Source of the DNA: Actinernus sp. WN-2022
Taxonomy: Eukaryota > Cnidaria > Anthozoa > Actiniaria > Actinernidae
DNA: 64,000 bases
NCBI GenBank assembly: GCA_030867875.1
Contig: JAOWCC010000936.1
Location: forward strand, 18,780,984 to 18,844,983
Direction: 5' to 3'
Position numbers and translations under genes: made by a program. Shown here in pieces: positions 11,554-23,733 of the stretch (position 1 is the first letter of the stretch; each line of letters opens with the position of its first letter). The notes under the pieces are model-generated. The model searched no databases. It saw nothing but the letters and a program-made list of their open reading frames with translations, and was not told the origin of the DNA.

Positions 11554-13570
11554 GGCTAAAAAATCCAGATTTGACCATTTTTGAATTATGTTGATTTTTT
11601 GTTCAATTCTTTCTCCAACTTAATCCATTCATGTTCTGAAGCTAACAGGAGATTGTTTGATATCATTTTGAAGCATATTGAGTGTTTTTTTATTTTTGTC
11701 AGAAATCCAGATTTGACCATTTTTGAAGATGTTAATTTTTACTTCAATTCTTTCTCCAACTTAATCCATTGATATTCAGAAGCTAACAGGAGATTGTTTG
11801 AGATCATTTTGAAGCATATTGAGTGGTTTTTTTATTTTTGTCAGAAATCCAAGATTTTTCGCCTACCCGGTCTGGCAAAAAATATCCAGATTTGACCATT
11901 TTTTGAAGATGTTGATTTTTTGTTCAATTCTTTCTCCAACTTAATCCATTCATGTTCTGAAGCTAACAGGAGATTGTTTGATATCATTTTGAAGCATATT
12001 GAGTGTTTTTTTATTTTTGTCAGAAATCCAGATTTGACCATTTTTGATGATGTTAATTTTTTTCTTCAATTCTTTCTCCAACTTAATCCATTGATGTTCA
12101 GAAGCTACCAGGAGATTGTTTGAGATCATTTTGAAGCATATTGAGTGTTTTTTTTATTTTTGTAAGAAATCCAAGATTATTTGCCTACCCGGTCTGGCAA
12201 AAAATATTCAGATTTGACCATTTTTTGAAGATGTTGATTTTTTTATTCAATTCTTACTCCAACTTAATCCATTCATGTTCTGAAGCTAACAGGAGATTGT
12301 TTGATATCATTTTGAAGCATATTGAGTGTTTTTTCATTTTTGTCAGAAATCCAAGATTTTTCGCCTACCCGGTCTGGCAAAAAATATTCAGATTTGACCA
12401 TTTTTTGAAGATGTTAATTTTTACTTCAATTCTTTCTCCAACTTAATCCATTGATGTTCTGAAGCTAACAGGAGATTGTTTGAGATCATTTTGAAGCATA
12501 TTGAGTGGTTTTTTTATTTTTGTCAGAAATCCAAGACTTTTCGCCTACCCGGTCTGGCAAAAAATATCCAGATTTGACCATTTTTTTAAGATGTTGATTT
12601 TTTGTTCAATTCTTTCTCCAACTTAATCCATTGATGTTCAGAAGCTAACAGGAGATTGTTTGAGATCATTTTGAAGCATAGTGAGTGTTTTTTTTATTTT
12701 TGTCAGAAATCCAAGATTTTTCGCCTACCCGGTCTGGCAAAAAATATTCAGATTTGACCATTTTTTGAAGATGTTGATTTTTTGTTCAATTCTTTCTCCA
12801 ACTTAATCCATTCATGTTCTGAAGCTACCAGGAGATTGTTTGAGATCATTTTGAAGCATAGTGAGTGTTTTTTTTATTTTTGTCAGAAATCCAAGATTTT
12901 TCGCCTACCCGGTCTGGCAAAAAATATTCAGATTTGACCATTTTTTGAAGATGTTGATTTTTTTTTCAATTCTTTCTCCAACTTAATCCATTCATGTTCT
13001 GAAGCTAACAGGAGATTGTTTGATATCATTTTGAAGCATTATCGAGTGGTTTTTAGTTTTTGTCAGAAATCAAAAAGCCAGATTTGAACATTTTTGATGA
13101 TGTTAATTTTTACTTCAATTCTTTCTCCAACTTAATCCATTGATGTTCAGAAGCTAACAGGAGATTGTTTGAGATCATTTTGAAGCATATTGAGTGGTTT
13201 TTTTATTTTTGTCAGAAATCCAAGACTTTTCGCCTACCCGGTCTGGCAAAAAATATCCAGATTTGACCATTTTTGAAGATGTTGATTTTTTGTTCAATTC
13301 TTTCTCCAACTTAATCCATTCATGTTCTGAAGCTAACAGGAGATTGTTTGATATCATTTTGAAGCATTATCGAGTGGTTTTTAGTTTTTGTCAGAAATCA
13401 AAAATCCGATTTGACCATTTTTGATGATGTTAATTTTTACTTCAATTCTTTCTCCAACTTAATCCATTCATGTTCTGAAGCTACCAGGAGATTGTTTGAG
13501 ATCATTTTGAAGCATATTGAGTGTTTTTTTATTTTTGTAAGAAATCCAAGATTATTTGCCTACCCGGTCT
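11554..13570 (+). repeat. Satellite block between inserts 3 and 4 (2,257-bp HOR unit)
   Basis: Units: C'-A-C-A'-A-A-A-A-B-A-B', 12 units counting the type I unit. The same 2,257-bp spacing and order recur between inserts 8 and 9. Near 12811 one A unit has cattc/ctgaag/taccagg where the downstream copy has cattg/cagaag/taacagg, a local exchange of variants. Confidence 0.88.
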
Positions 13571-13810
13571 CTACTAATTATCATAATGGTCGGTACCTTA
13601 AATGCAGAATAAACTTCTAAACGATATCGATATCTCGATAGGATATGTACCTACTGGCCATGGAGTTCCTGTGACCTGACAACGTAACTCATCTAAACAA
13701 GATAGACACTGCTTCTGTTGTGTGGAGACAAGAAGATATTGAGGTACGTGTTATGAAGGTGTCGAGAAAGGAAGCAGATATTCAGGTGTGTGTTATGAAG
13801 GATAGACACT
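13571..13810 (+). repeat. 240-bp interspersed element, copy 4 (haplotype 1, private change)
   Basis: Haplotype 1 with a private g-to-a at 13731 (acaagaag in place of acaggaag). Its right neighbour is a B/C hybrid unit in place of C', so the duplication shared with copy 9 breaks about 120 bp after the element. Confidence 0.92.
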
Positions 13811-14734
13811 GGCTAAAAAATCCAGATTTGACCATTTTTGAATTATGTTGATTTTTTGTTCAATTCTTTCTCCAACTTAATCCATTCATGTTCTGAAGCT
13901 AACAGGAGATTGTTTGATATCATTTTGAAGCATTATCGAGTGGTTTTTAGTTTTTGTCAGAAATCCAGATTTGACCATTTTTGATGATGTTAATTTTTTC
14001 TTCAATTCTTTCTCCAACTTAATCCATTCATGTTCTGAAGCTACCAGGAGATTGTTTGAGATCATTTTGAAGCATATTGAGTGTTTTTTTATTTTTGTCA
14101 GAAATCCAGATTTGACCATTTTTGATGATGTTAATTTTTTCTTCAATTCTTTCTCCAACTTAATCCATTGATGTTCAGAAGCTACCAGGAGATTGTTTGA
14201 GATCATTTTGAAGCATATTGAGGTTTTTTTTTATTTTTGTCAGAAATCCAAGATTTTTCGCCTACCCGGTCTGGCAAAAAATATTCAGATTTGACCATTT
14301 TTTGAAGATGTTGATTTTTTGTTCAATTCTTTCTCCAACTTAATCCATTCATGTTGTGAAGCTAACAGGAGATTGTTTGAGATCATTTTGAAGCATATTG
14401 AGTGTTTTTTTATTTTTGTCAGAAATCCAGATTTGACCATTTTTGATGATGTTAATTTTTTTCTTCAATTCTTTCTCCAACTTAATCCATTCATGTTCTG
14501 AAGCTACCAGGAGATTGTTTGAGATCATTTTGAAGCATATAGAGTGTTTTTTTATTTTTGTCAGAAATCCAGATTTGACCATTTTTGATGATGTTAATTT
14601 TTTCTTCAATTCTTTCTCCAACTTAATCCATTGATGTTCAGAAGCTACCAGGAGATTGTTTGAGATCATTTTGAAGCATATTGAGTGTTTTTTTATTTTT
14701 GTAAGAAATCCAAGATTATTTGCCTACCCGGTCT
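13811..14734 (+). repeat. Satellite block between inserts 4 and 5
   Basis: Units: hybrid-C-A-C-C. The hybrid at 13930 starts like B (gcattatcgag, tttttagttttt) but ends with the C linker. The run hybrid-C-A-C-C leading into a haplotype-3 insert recurs before inserts 10, 11 and 12. The A unit at 14213 has the rare 'gaggttttttttt', and the C unit at 14535 has 'gcatatagag'; both marks travel with this module. Confidence 0.88.
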
Positions 14735-14974
14735 CTACTAATTATCATAATGGTCGGTACCTTAAATGCAGAATAAACTTCTAAACGATATCGATATCTC
14801 GATAGGATATGTACCTACCAGCCATGGAGTTCCTGTGACCTGACAACGTAACTCATCTAAACAAGATAGACACTGCTTCTGATGTGTGGAGACAGGAAGA
14901 TATTGAGGTACGTGTTATGAAGGTGTCGAGAAAGGAAGCAGATATTCAGGTGTGTGTTATGAAGGATAGACACT
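14735..14974 (+). repeat. 240-bp interspersed element, copy 5 (haplotype 3)
   Basis: First haplotype-3 copy (CA at offsets 85-86, A at 148). It is preceded by a conserved block of the cattgatgttcagaag form, unlike haplotypes 1 and 2, and followed by an A unit with 'ctggtaaaaa'. The same flanks occur at copies 10-13. Confidence 0.92.
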
Positions 14975-17922
14975 GGCTAAAAAATCCAGATTTGACCATT
15001 TTTGAATTATGTTGATTTTTTGTTCAATTCTTTCTCCAACTTAATCCATTCATGTTCTGAAGCTAACAGGAGATTGTTTGAGATCATTTTGAAGCATATT
15101 GAGTGTTTTTTTATTTTTGTCAGAAATCCAAGATTTTTCGCCTACCCGGTCTGGTAAAAAATATCCAGATTTGACCATTTTTTTAAGATGTTGATTTTTT
15201 GTTCAATTCTTTCTCCAACTTAATCCATTCATGTTCTGAAGCTAACAGGAGATTGTTTGAGATCATTTTGAAGCATATTGAGTGTTTTTTTATTTTTGTC
15301 AGAAATCCAGATTTGACCATTTTTGATGATGTTAATTTTTTGTTCAATTCTTTCTCCAACTTAATCCATTCATGTTCTGAAGCTAACAGGAGATTGTTTG
15401 AGATCATTTTGAAGCATATTGAGTGGTTTTTTATTTTTGTCAGAAATCCAGATTTGACCATTTTTGATGATGTTAATTTTTTCTTCAATTCTTTCTCCAA
15501 CTTAATCCATTGATGTTCAGAAGCTACCAGGAGATTGTTTGAGATCATTTTGAAGCATATTGAGGGTTTTTTTTATTTTTGTCAGAAATCCAAGATTTTT
15601 CGCCTACCCGGTCTGGCAAAAAATATACAGATTTGACCATTTTTTGAAGATGTTGATTTTTTGTTCAATTCTTTCTCCAACTTAATCCATTCATGTTGTG
15701 AAGCTAACAGGAGATTGTTTGATATCATTTTGAAGCATTATCGAGTGGTTTTTAGTTTTTGTCAGAAATCAAAAATCCGATTTGACCATTTTTGGATGAT
15801 GTTAATTTTTACTTCAATTCTTTCTCCAACTTAATCCATTGATGTTCAGAAGCTAACAGGAGATTGTTTGAGATCATTTTGAAGCATATTGAGTGGTTTT
15901 TTTATTTTTGTCAGAAATCCAAGATTTTTCGCCTACCCGGTCTGGCAAAAAATATTCAGATTTGACCATTTTTTGAAGATGTTGATTTTTTGTTCAATTC
16001 TTTCTCCAACTTAATCCATTCATGTTCTGAAGCTAACAGGAGATTGTTTGATATCATTTTGAAGCATATTGAGTGTTTTTTTATTTTTGTCAGAAATCCA
16101 AGACTTTTCGCCTACCCGGTCTGGCAAAAAATATCCAGATTTGACCATTTTTTTAAGATGTTGATTTTTTGTTCAATTCTTTCTCCAACTTAATCCATTC
16201 ATGTTCTGAAGCTAACAGGAGATTGTTTGAGATCATTTTGAAGCATATTGAGTGTTTTTTTATTTTTGTCAGAAATCCAGATTTGACCATTTTTGATGAT
16301 GTTAATTTTTTGTTCAATTCTTTCTCCAACTTAATCCATTCATGTTCTGAAGCTAACAGGAGATTGTTTGAGATCATTTTGAAGCATATTGAGTGTTTTT
16401 TTATTTTTGTCAGAAATCCAGATTTGACCATTTTTGATGATGTTAATTTTTTCTTCAATTCTTTCTCCAACTTAATCCATTGATGTTCAGAAGCTACCAG
16501 GAGATTGTTTGAGATCATTTTGAAGCATATTGAGGGTTTTTTTTATTTTTGTCAGAAATCCAAGATTTTTCGCCTACCCGGTCTGGCAAAAAATATACAG
16601 ATTTGACCATTTTTTGAAGATGTTGATTTTTTGTTCAATTCTTTCTCCAACTTAATCCATTCATGTTGTGAAGCTAACAGGAGATTGTTTGATATCATTT
16701 TGAAGCATTATCGAGTGGTTTTTAGTTTTTGTCAGAAATCAAAAATCCGATTTGACCATTTTTTGATGATGTTAATTTTTACTTCAATTCTTTCTCCAAC
16801 TTAATCCATTGATGTTCAGAAGCTAACAGGAGATTGTTTGAGATCATTTTGAAGCATATTGAGTGGTTTTTTTATTTTTGTCAGAAATCCAAGATTTTTC
16901 GCCTACCCGGTCTGGCAAAAAATATTCAGATTTGACCATTTTTTGAAGATGTTGATTTTTTGTTCAATTCTTTCTCCAACTTAATCCATTCATGTTCTGG
17001 AGCTAACAGGAGATTGTTTGATATCATTTTGAAGCATTATCGAGTGGTTTTTAGTTTTTGTCAGAAATCAAAAAGCCAGATTTGAACATTTTTGATGATG
17101 TTAATTTTTACTTCAATTCTTTCTCCAACTTAATCCATTGATGTTCAGAAGCTAACAGGAGATTGTTTGAGATCATTTTGAAGCATATTGAGTGTTTTTT
17201 TTATTTTTGTAAGAAATCCAAGATTATTTGCCTACCCGGTCTGGCAAAAAATATTCAGATTTGACCATTTTTTGAAGATGTTGATTTTTTTATTCAATTC
17301 TTACTCCAACTTAATCCATTCATGTTCTGAAGCTAACAGGAGATTGTTTGATATCATTTTGAAGCATATTGAGTGTTTTTTCATTTTTGTCAGAAATCCT
17401 AGATTTTTCGCCTACCCGGTCTGGGAAAAAATATTCAGATTTGACCATTTTTTGAAGATGTTAATTTTTACTTCAATTCTTTCTCCAACTTAATCCATTG
17501 ATGTTCTGAAGCTAACAGGAGATTGTTTGAGATCATTTTGAAGCATATTGAGTGGTTTTTTTATTTTTGTCAGAAATCCAAGACTTTTCGCCTACCCGGT
17601 CTGGCAAAAAATATCCAGATTTGACCATTTTTTTAAGATGTTGATTTTTTGTTCAATTCTTTCTCCAACTTAATCCATTCATGTTCTGAAGCTAACAGGA
17701 GATTGTTTGAGATCATTTTGAAGCATATTGAGTGTTTTTTTATTTTTGTCAGAAATCCAGATTTGACCATTTTTGATGATGTTAATTTTTTCTTCAATTC
17801 TTTCTCCAACTTAATCCATTCATGTTCTGAAGCTACCAGGAGATTGTTTGAGATCATTTTGAAGCATATTGAGTGTTTTTTTATTTTTGTAAGAAATCCA
17901 AGATTATTTGCCTACCCGGTCT
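14975..17922 (+). repeat. Satellite block between inserts 5 and 6, with two 970-bp modules
   Basis: Units: A-C-C-A-B'-A, repeated once (15094-16063 and 16064-17033, 970 bp each), then B-A'-A-A-C. The A units with 'gagggtttttttt' and 'atatacag' are diagnostic of this six-unit module. The two copies differ by a g/t in 'atttttggatg' against 'attttttgatg'. Confidence 0.88.
15094..17033 (+). repeat. 970-bp six-unit HOR, two tandem copies
   Basis: The unit A-C-C-A-B'-A (179+141+141+180+149+180 bp) is repeated in tandem here and again, intact, at 46770-48709 and 61431-63370. Single copies lie at 19969-20938 and 58317-59286, and altered forms between 35.2 and 38.2 kb. Diagnostic marks are 'gagggtttttttt' with 'atatacag' in the second A and 'gttgtgaagc' in the following conserved block. 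Confidence 0.9.
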
Positions 17923-18162
17923 CTACTAATTATCATAATGGTCGGTACCTTAAATGCAGAATAAACTTCTAAACGATATCGATATCTCGATAGGATATGT
18001 ACCTACTGGCCATGGAGTTCCTGTGACCTGACAACGTAACTCATCTAAACAAGATAGACACTGCTTCTGATGTGTGGAGACAGGAAGATATTGAGGTACG
18101 TGTTATGAAGGTGTCGAGAAAGGAAGCAGATATTCAGGTGTGTGTTATGAAGGATAGACACT
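17923..18162 (+). repeat. 240-bp interspersed element, copy 6 (haplotype 2)
   Basis: Haplotype 2. The satellite just after it reads 'tttgaacattttt' where most copies have 'tttgacc'; copies 14 and 15 share this, so the three are close relatives. The upstream run B-A'-A-A-C is also shared with copies 14 and 15. Confidence 0.92.
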
Positions 18163-19609
18163 GGCTAAAAAATCCAGATTTGAACATTTTTGAATTATGT
18201 TGATTTTTTGTTCAATTCTTTCTCCAACTTAATCCATTCATGTTCTGAAGCTAACAGGAGATTGTTTGATATCATTTTGAAGCATATTGAGTGTTTTTTT
18301 ATTTTTGTCAGAAATCCAGATTTGACCATTTTTTGAAGATGTTAATTTTTACTTCAATTCTTTCTCCAACTTAATCCATTGATATTCAGAAGCTAACAGG
18401 AGATTGTTTGAGATCATTTTGAAGCATATTGAGTGTTTTTTTTATTTTTGTCAGAAATCCAAGATTTTTCGCCTACCCGGTCTGGCAAAAAATATTCAGA
18501 TTTGACCATTTTTTGAAGATGTTGATTTTTTGTTCAATTCTTTCTCCAACTTAATCCATTCATGTTCTGGAGCTAACAGGAGATTGTTTGATATCATTTT
18601 GAAGCATTATCGAGTGGTTTTTAGTTTTTGTCAGAAATCCAGATTTGACCATTTTTGATGATGTTAATTTTTACTTCAATTCTTTCTCCAACTTAATCCA
18701 TTGATGTTCTGAAGCTACCAGGAGATTGTTTGAGATCATTTTGAAGCATATTGAGTGGTTTTTAGTTTTTGTTAGAAATCAAAAATCCAGATTTGAACAT
18801 TTTTGATGATGTTAATTTTTACTTCAATTCTTTCTCCAACTTAATCCATTGATGTTCAGAAGCTAACAGGAGATTGTTTGAGATCATTTTGAAGCATAGT
18901 GAGTGTTTTTTTTATTTTTGTCAGAAATCCAAGATTTTTCGCCTACCCGGTCTGGCAAAAAATATTCAGATTTGACCATTTTTTGAAGATGTTGATTTTT
19001 TCTTCAATTCTTTCTCCAACTTAATCCATTCATGTTCTGAAGCTAACAGGAGATTGTTTGATATCATTTTGAAGCATTATCGAGTGGTTTTTAGTTTTTG
19101 TCAGAAATCAAAAAGCCAGATTTGAACATTTTTGATGATGTTAATTTTTACTTCAATTCTTTCTCCAACTTAATCCATTGATGTTCAGAAGCTAACAGGA
19201 GATTGTTTGAGATCATTTTGAAGCATATTGAGTGTTTTTTTTATTTTTGTCAGAAATCCAAGACTTTTCGCCTACCCGGTCTGGCAAAAAATATCCAGAT
19301 TTGACCATTTTTTGAAGATGTTGATTTTTTGTTCAATTCTTTCTCCAACTTAATCCATTCATGTTCTGAAGCTAACAGGAGATTGTTTGATATCATTTTG
19401 AAGCATTATCGAGTGGTTTTTAGTTTTTGTCAGAAATCAAAAATCCGATTTGACCATTTTTGATGATGTTAATTTTTACTTCAATTCTTTCTCCAACTTA
19501 ATCCATTCATGTTCTGAAGCTACCAGGAGATTGTTTGAGATCATTTTGAAGCATATTGAGTGTTTTTTTATTTTTGTAAGAAATCCAAGATTATTTGCCT
19601 ACCCGGTCT
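18163..19609 (+). repeat. Satellite block between inserts 6 and 7
   Basis: Units: C'-A-hybrid-B-A-B-A-B'. The hybrid at 18604 has a B start and a C-like linker followed by 'ttaatttttacttc'. The following B unit (18746) begins with 'gcatattgag' in place of 'gcattatcg' and carries 'gttagaaatc', so it is also a mosaic. Confidence 0.87.
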
Positions 19610-19849
19610 CTACTAATTATCATAATGGTCGGTACCTTAAATGCAGAATAAACTTCTAAACGATATCGATATCTCGATAGGATATGTACCTACTGGCCAT
19701 GGAGTTCCTGTGACCTGACAACGTAACTCATCTAAACAAGATAGACACTGCTTCTGATGTGTGGAGACAGGAAGATATTGAGGTACGTGTTATGAAGGTG
19801 TCGAGAAAGGAAGCAGATATTCAGGTGTGTGTTATGAAGGATAGACACT
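19610..19849 (+). repeat. 240-bp interspersed element, copy 7 (haplotype 2)
   Basis: Haplotype 2. Right flank reads 'attatgttcatttttt' with C where most copies have G; copies 18, 21, 22 and 23 share this. It lies in a segment of about 2.4 kb repeated 26,801 bp downstream. Confidence 0.92.
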
Positions 19850-22800
19850 GGCTAAAAAATCCAGATTTGACCATTTTTGAATTATGTTCATTTTTTGTTC
19901 AATTCTTTCTCCAACTTAATCCATTCATGTTCTGAAGCTAACAGGAGATTGTTTGAGATCATTTTGAAGCATATTGAGTGTTTTTTTATTTTTGTCAGAA
20001 ATCCAAGATTTTTCGCCTACCCGGTCTGGCAAAAAATATCCAGATTTGACCATTTTTTTAAGATGTTGATTTTTTGTTCAATTCTTTCTCCAACTTAATC
20101 CATTCATGTTCTGAAGCTAACAGGAGATTGTTTGAGATCATTTTGAAGCATATTGAGTGTTTTTTTATTTTTGTCAGAAATCCAGATTTGACCATTTTTG
20201 ATGATGTTAATTTTTTGTTCAATTCTTTCTCCAACTTAATCCATTCATGTTCTGAAGCTAACAGGAGATTGTTTGAGATCATTTTGAAGCATATTGAGTG
20301 GTTTTTTATTTTTGTCAGAAATCCAGATTTGACCATTTTTGATGATGTTAATTTTTTCTTCAATTCTTTCTCCAACTTAATCCATTGATGTTCAGAAGCT
20401 ACCAGGAGATTGTTTGAGATCATTTTGAAGCATATTGAGGGTTTTTTTTATTTTTGTCAGAAATCCAAGATTTTTCGCCTACCCGGTCTGGCAAAAAATA
20501 TACAGATTTGACCATTTTTTGAAGATGTTGATTTTTTGTTCAATTCTTTCTCCAACTTAATCCATTCATGTTGTGAAGCTAACAGGAGATTGTTTGATAT
20601 CATTTTGAAGCATTATCGAGTGGTTTTTAGTTTTTGTCAGAAATCAAAAATCCGATTTGACCATTTTTGGATGATGTTAATTTTTACTTCAATTCTTTCT
20701 CCAACTTAATCCATTGATGTTCAGAAGCTAACAGGAGATTGTTTGAGATCATTTTGAAGCATATTGAGTGGTTTTTTTATTTTTGTCAGAAATCCAAGAT
20801 TTTTCGCCTACCCGGTCTGGCAAAAAATATTCAGATTTGACCATTTTTTGAAGATGTTGATTTTTTGTTCAATTCTTTCTCCAACTTAATCCATTCATGT
20901 TCTGAAGCTAACAGGAGATTGTTTGATATCATTTTGAAGCATATTGAGTGTTTTTTTATTTTTGTCAGAAATCCAAGACTTTTCGCCTACCCGGTCTGGC
21001 AAAAAATATCCAGATTTGACCATTTTTTTAAGATGTTGATTTTTTGTTCAATTCTTTCTCCAACTTAATCCATTCATGTTCTGAAGCTAACAGGAGATTG
21101 TTTGAGATCATTTTGAAGCATATTGAGTGTTTTTTTATTTTTGTCAGAAATCCAGATTTGACCATTTTTGATGATGTTAATTTTTTGTTCAATTCTTTCT
21201 CCAACTTAATCCATTCATGTTCTGAAGCTAACAGGAGATTGTTTGAGATCATTTTGAAGCATATTGAGTGGTTTTTTATTTTTGTCAGAAATCCAGATTT
21301 GACCATTTTTTGAAGATGTTGATTTTTTTATTCAATTCTTACTCCAACTTAATCCATTCATGTTCTGAAGCTAACAGGAGATTGTTTGATATCATTTTGA
21401 AGCATATTGAGTGTTTTTTCATTTTTGTCAGAAATCCAAGATTTTTCGCCTACCCGGTCTGGCAAAAAATATTCAGATTTGACCATTTTTTGAAGATGTT
21501 GATTTTTTGTTCAATTCTTTCTCCAACTTAATCCATTCATGTTGTGAAGCTAACAGGAGATTGTTTGATATCATTTTGAAGCATTATCGAGTGGTTTTTA
21601 GTTTTTGTCAGAAATCAAAAATCCGATTTGACCATTTTTTGATGATGTTAATTTTTACTTCAATTCTTTCTCCAACTTAATCCATTGATGTTCAGAAGCT
21701 AACAGGAGATTGTTTGAGATCATTTTGAAGCATATTGAGTGGTTTTTTTATTTTTGTCAGAAATCCAAGATTTTTCGCCTACCCGGTCTGGCAAAAAATA
21801 TTCAGATTTGACCATTTTTTGAAGATGTTGATTTTTTGTTCAATTCTTTCTCCAACTTAATCCATTCATGTTCTGGAGCTAACAGGAGATTGTTTGATAT
21901 CATTTTGAAGCATTATCGAGTGGTTTTTAGTTTTTGTCAGAAATCAAAAAGCCAGATTTGAACATTTTTGATGATGTTAATTTTTACTTCAATTCTTTCT
22001 CCAACTTAATCCATTGATGTTCAGAAGCTAACAGGAGATTGTTTGAGATCATTTTGAAGCATATTGAGTGTTTTTTTTATTTTTGTAAGAAATCCAAGAT
22101 TATTTGCCTACCCGGTCTGGCAAAAAATATTCAGATTTGACCATTTTTTGAAGATGTTGATTTTTTTATTCAATTCTTACTCCAACTTAATCCATTCATG
22201 TTCTGAAGCTAACAGGAGATTGTTTGATATCATTTTGAAGCATATTGAGTGTTTTTTCATTTTTGTCAGAAATCCAAGATTTTTCGCCTACCCGGTCTGG
22301 CAAAAAATATTCAGATTTGACCATTTTTTGAAGATGTTAATTTTTACTTCAATTCTTTCTCCAACTTAATCCATTGATGTTCTGAAGCTAACAGGAGATT
22401 GTTTGAGATCATTTTGAAGCATATTGAGTGGTTTTTTTATTTTTGTCAGAAATCCAAGACTTTTCGCCTACCCGGTCTGGCAAAAAATATCCAGATTTGA
22501 CCATTTTTTTAAGATGTTGATTTTTTGTTCAATTCTTTCTCCAACTTAATCCATTGATGTTCAGAAGCTAACAGGAGATTGTTTGAGATCATTTTGAAGC
22601 ATAGTGAGTGTTTTTTTTATTTTTGTCAGAAATCCAAGATTTTTCGCCTACCCGGTCTGGCAAAAAATATTCAGATTTGACCATTTTTTGAAGATGTTGA
22701 TTTTTTGTTCAATTCTTTCTCCAACTTAATCCATTGATGTTCAGAAGCTAACAGGAGATTGTTTGAGATCATTTTGAAGCATAGTGAGTGTTTTTTTTAT

Positions 22801-23493
22801 TTTTGTCAGAAATCCAAGATTTTTCGCCTACCCGGTCTGGCAAAAAATATTCAGATTTGACCATTTTTTGAAGATGTTGATTTTTTTTTCAATTCTTTCT
22901 CCAACTTAATCCATTCATGTTCTGAAGCTAACAGGAGATTGTTTGATATCATTTTGAAGCATTATCGAGTGGTTTTTAGTTTTTGTCAGAAATCAAAAAG
23001 CCAGATTTGAACATTTTTGATGATGTTAATTTTTACTTCAATTCTTTCTCCAACTTAATCCATTGATGTTCAGAAGCTAACAGGAGATTGTTTGAGATCA
23101 TTTTGAAGCATATTGAGTGGTTTTTTTATTTTTGTCAGAAATCCAAGACTTTTCGCCTACCCGGTCTGGCAAAAAATATCCAGATTTGACCATTTTTGAA
23201 GATGTTGATTTTTTGTTCAATTCTTTCTCCAACTTAATCCATTCATGTTCTGAAGCTAACAGGAGATTGTTTGATATCATTTTGAAGCATTATCGAGTGG
23301 TTTTTAGTTTTTGTCAGAAATCAAAAATCCGATTTGACCATTTTTGATGATGTTAATTTTTACTTCAATTCTTTCTCCAACTTAATCCATTCATGTTCTG
23401 AAGCTACCAGGAGATTGTTTGAGATCATTTTGAAGCATATTGAGTGTTTTTTTATTTTTGTAAGAAATCCAAGATTATTTGCCTACCCGGTCT
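19850..23493 (+). repeat. Satellite block between inserts 7 and 8
   Basis: Units: A-C-C-A-B'-A-A-C-C-A-B'-A-B-A'-A-A-A-A-B-A-B'. The first six form a 970-bp module (19969-20938). The second module is altered: the C unit at 21259 switches, just after 'tttgacc', to an A-type downstream half with 'ttcttactcc', so it is a crossover product. From about 22040 the block repeats 9860 onward. Confidence 0.87.
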
Positions 23494-23733
23494 CTACTAA
23501 TTATCATAATGGTCGGTACCTTAAATGCAGAATAAACTTCTAAACGATATCGATATCTCGATAGGATATGTACCTACTGGCCATGGAGTTCCTGTGACCT
23601 GACAACGTAACTCATCTAAACAAGATAGACACTGCTTCTGTTGTGTGGAGACAGGAAGATATTGAGGTACGTGTTATGAAGGTGTCGAGAAAGGAAGCAG
23701 ATATTCAGGTGTGTGTTATGAAGGATAGACACT
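23494..23733 (+). repeat. 240-bp interspersed element, copy 8 (haplotype 1)
   Basis: Counterpart of copy 3 at a distance of 12,180 bp, with the same flanks on both sides. Confidence 0.92.

Larger units (their letters stand above)
9858..13930 (+). repeat. 4.07-kb segment duplicated at about 22038-26110
   Basis: The two segments match unit by unit at a constant distance of 12,180 bp and carry elements 3-4 and 8-9. The ends are sharp: upstream the conserved blocks differ in taccagg against taacagg, and downstream a hybrid faces a C' unit. I counted only a handful of single-base differences plus one small patch near 12811/24991. Confidence 0.87.
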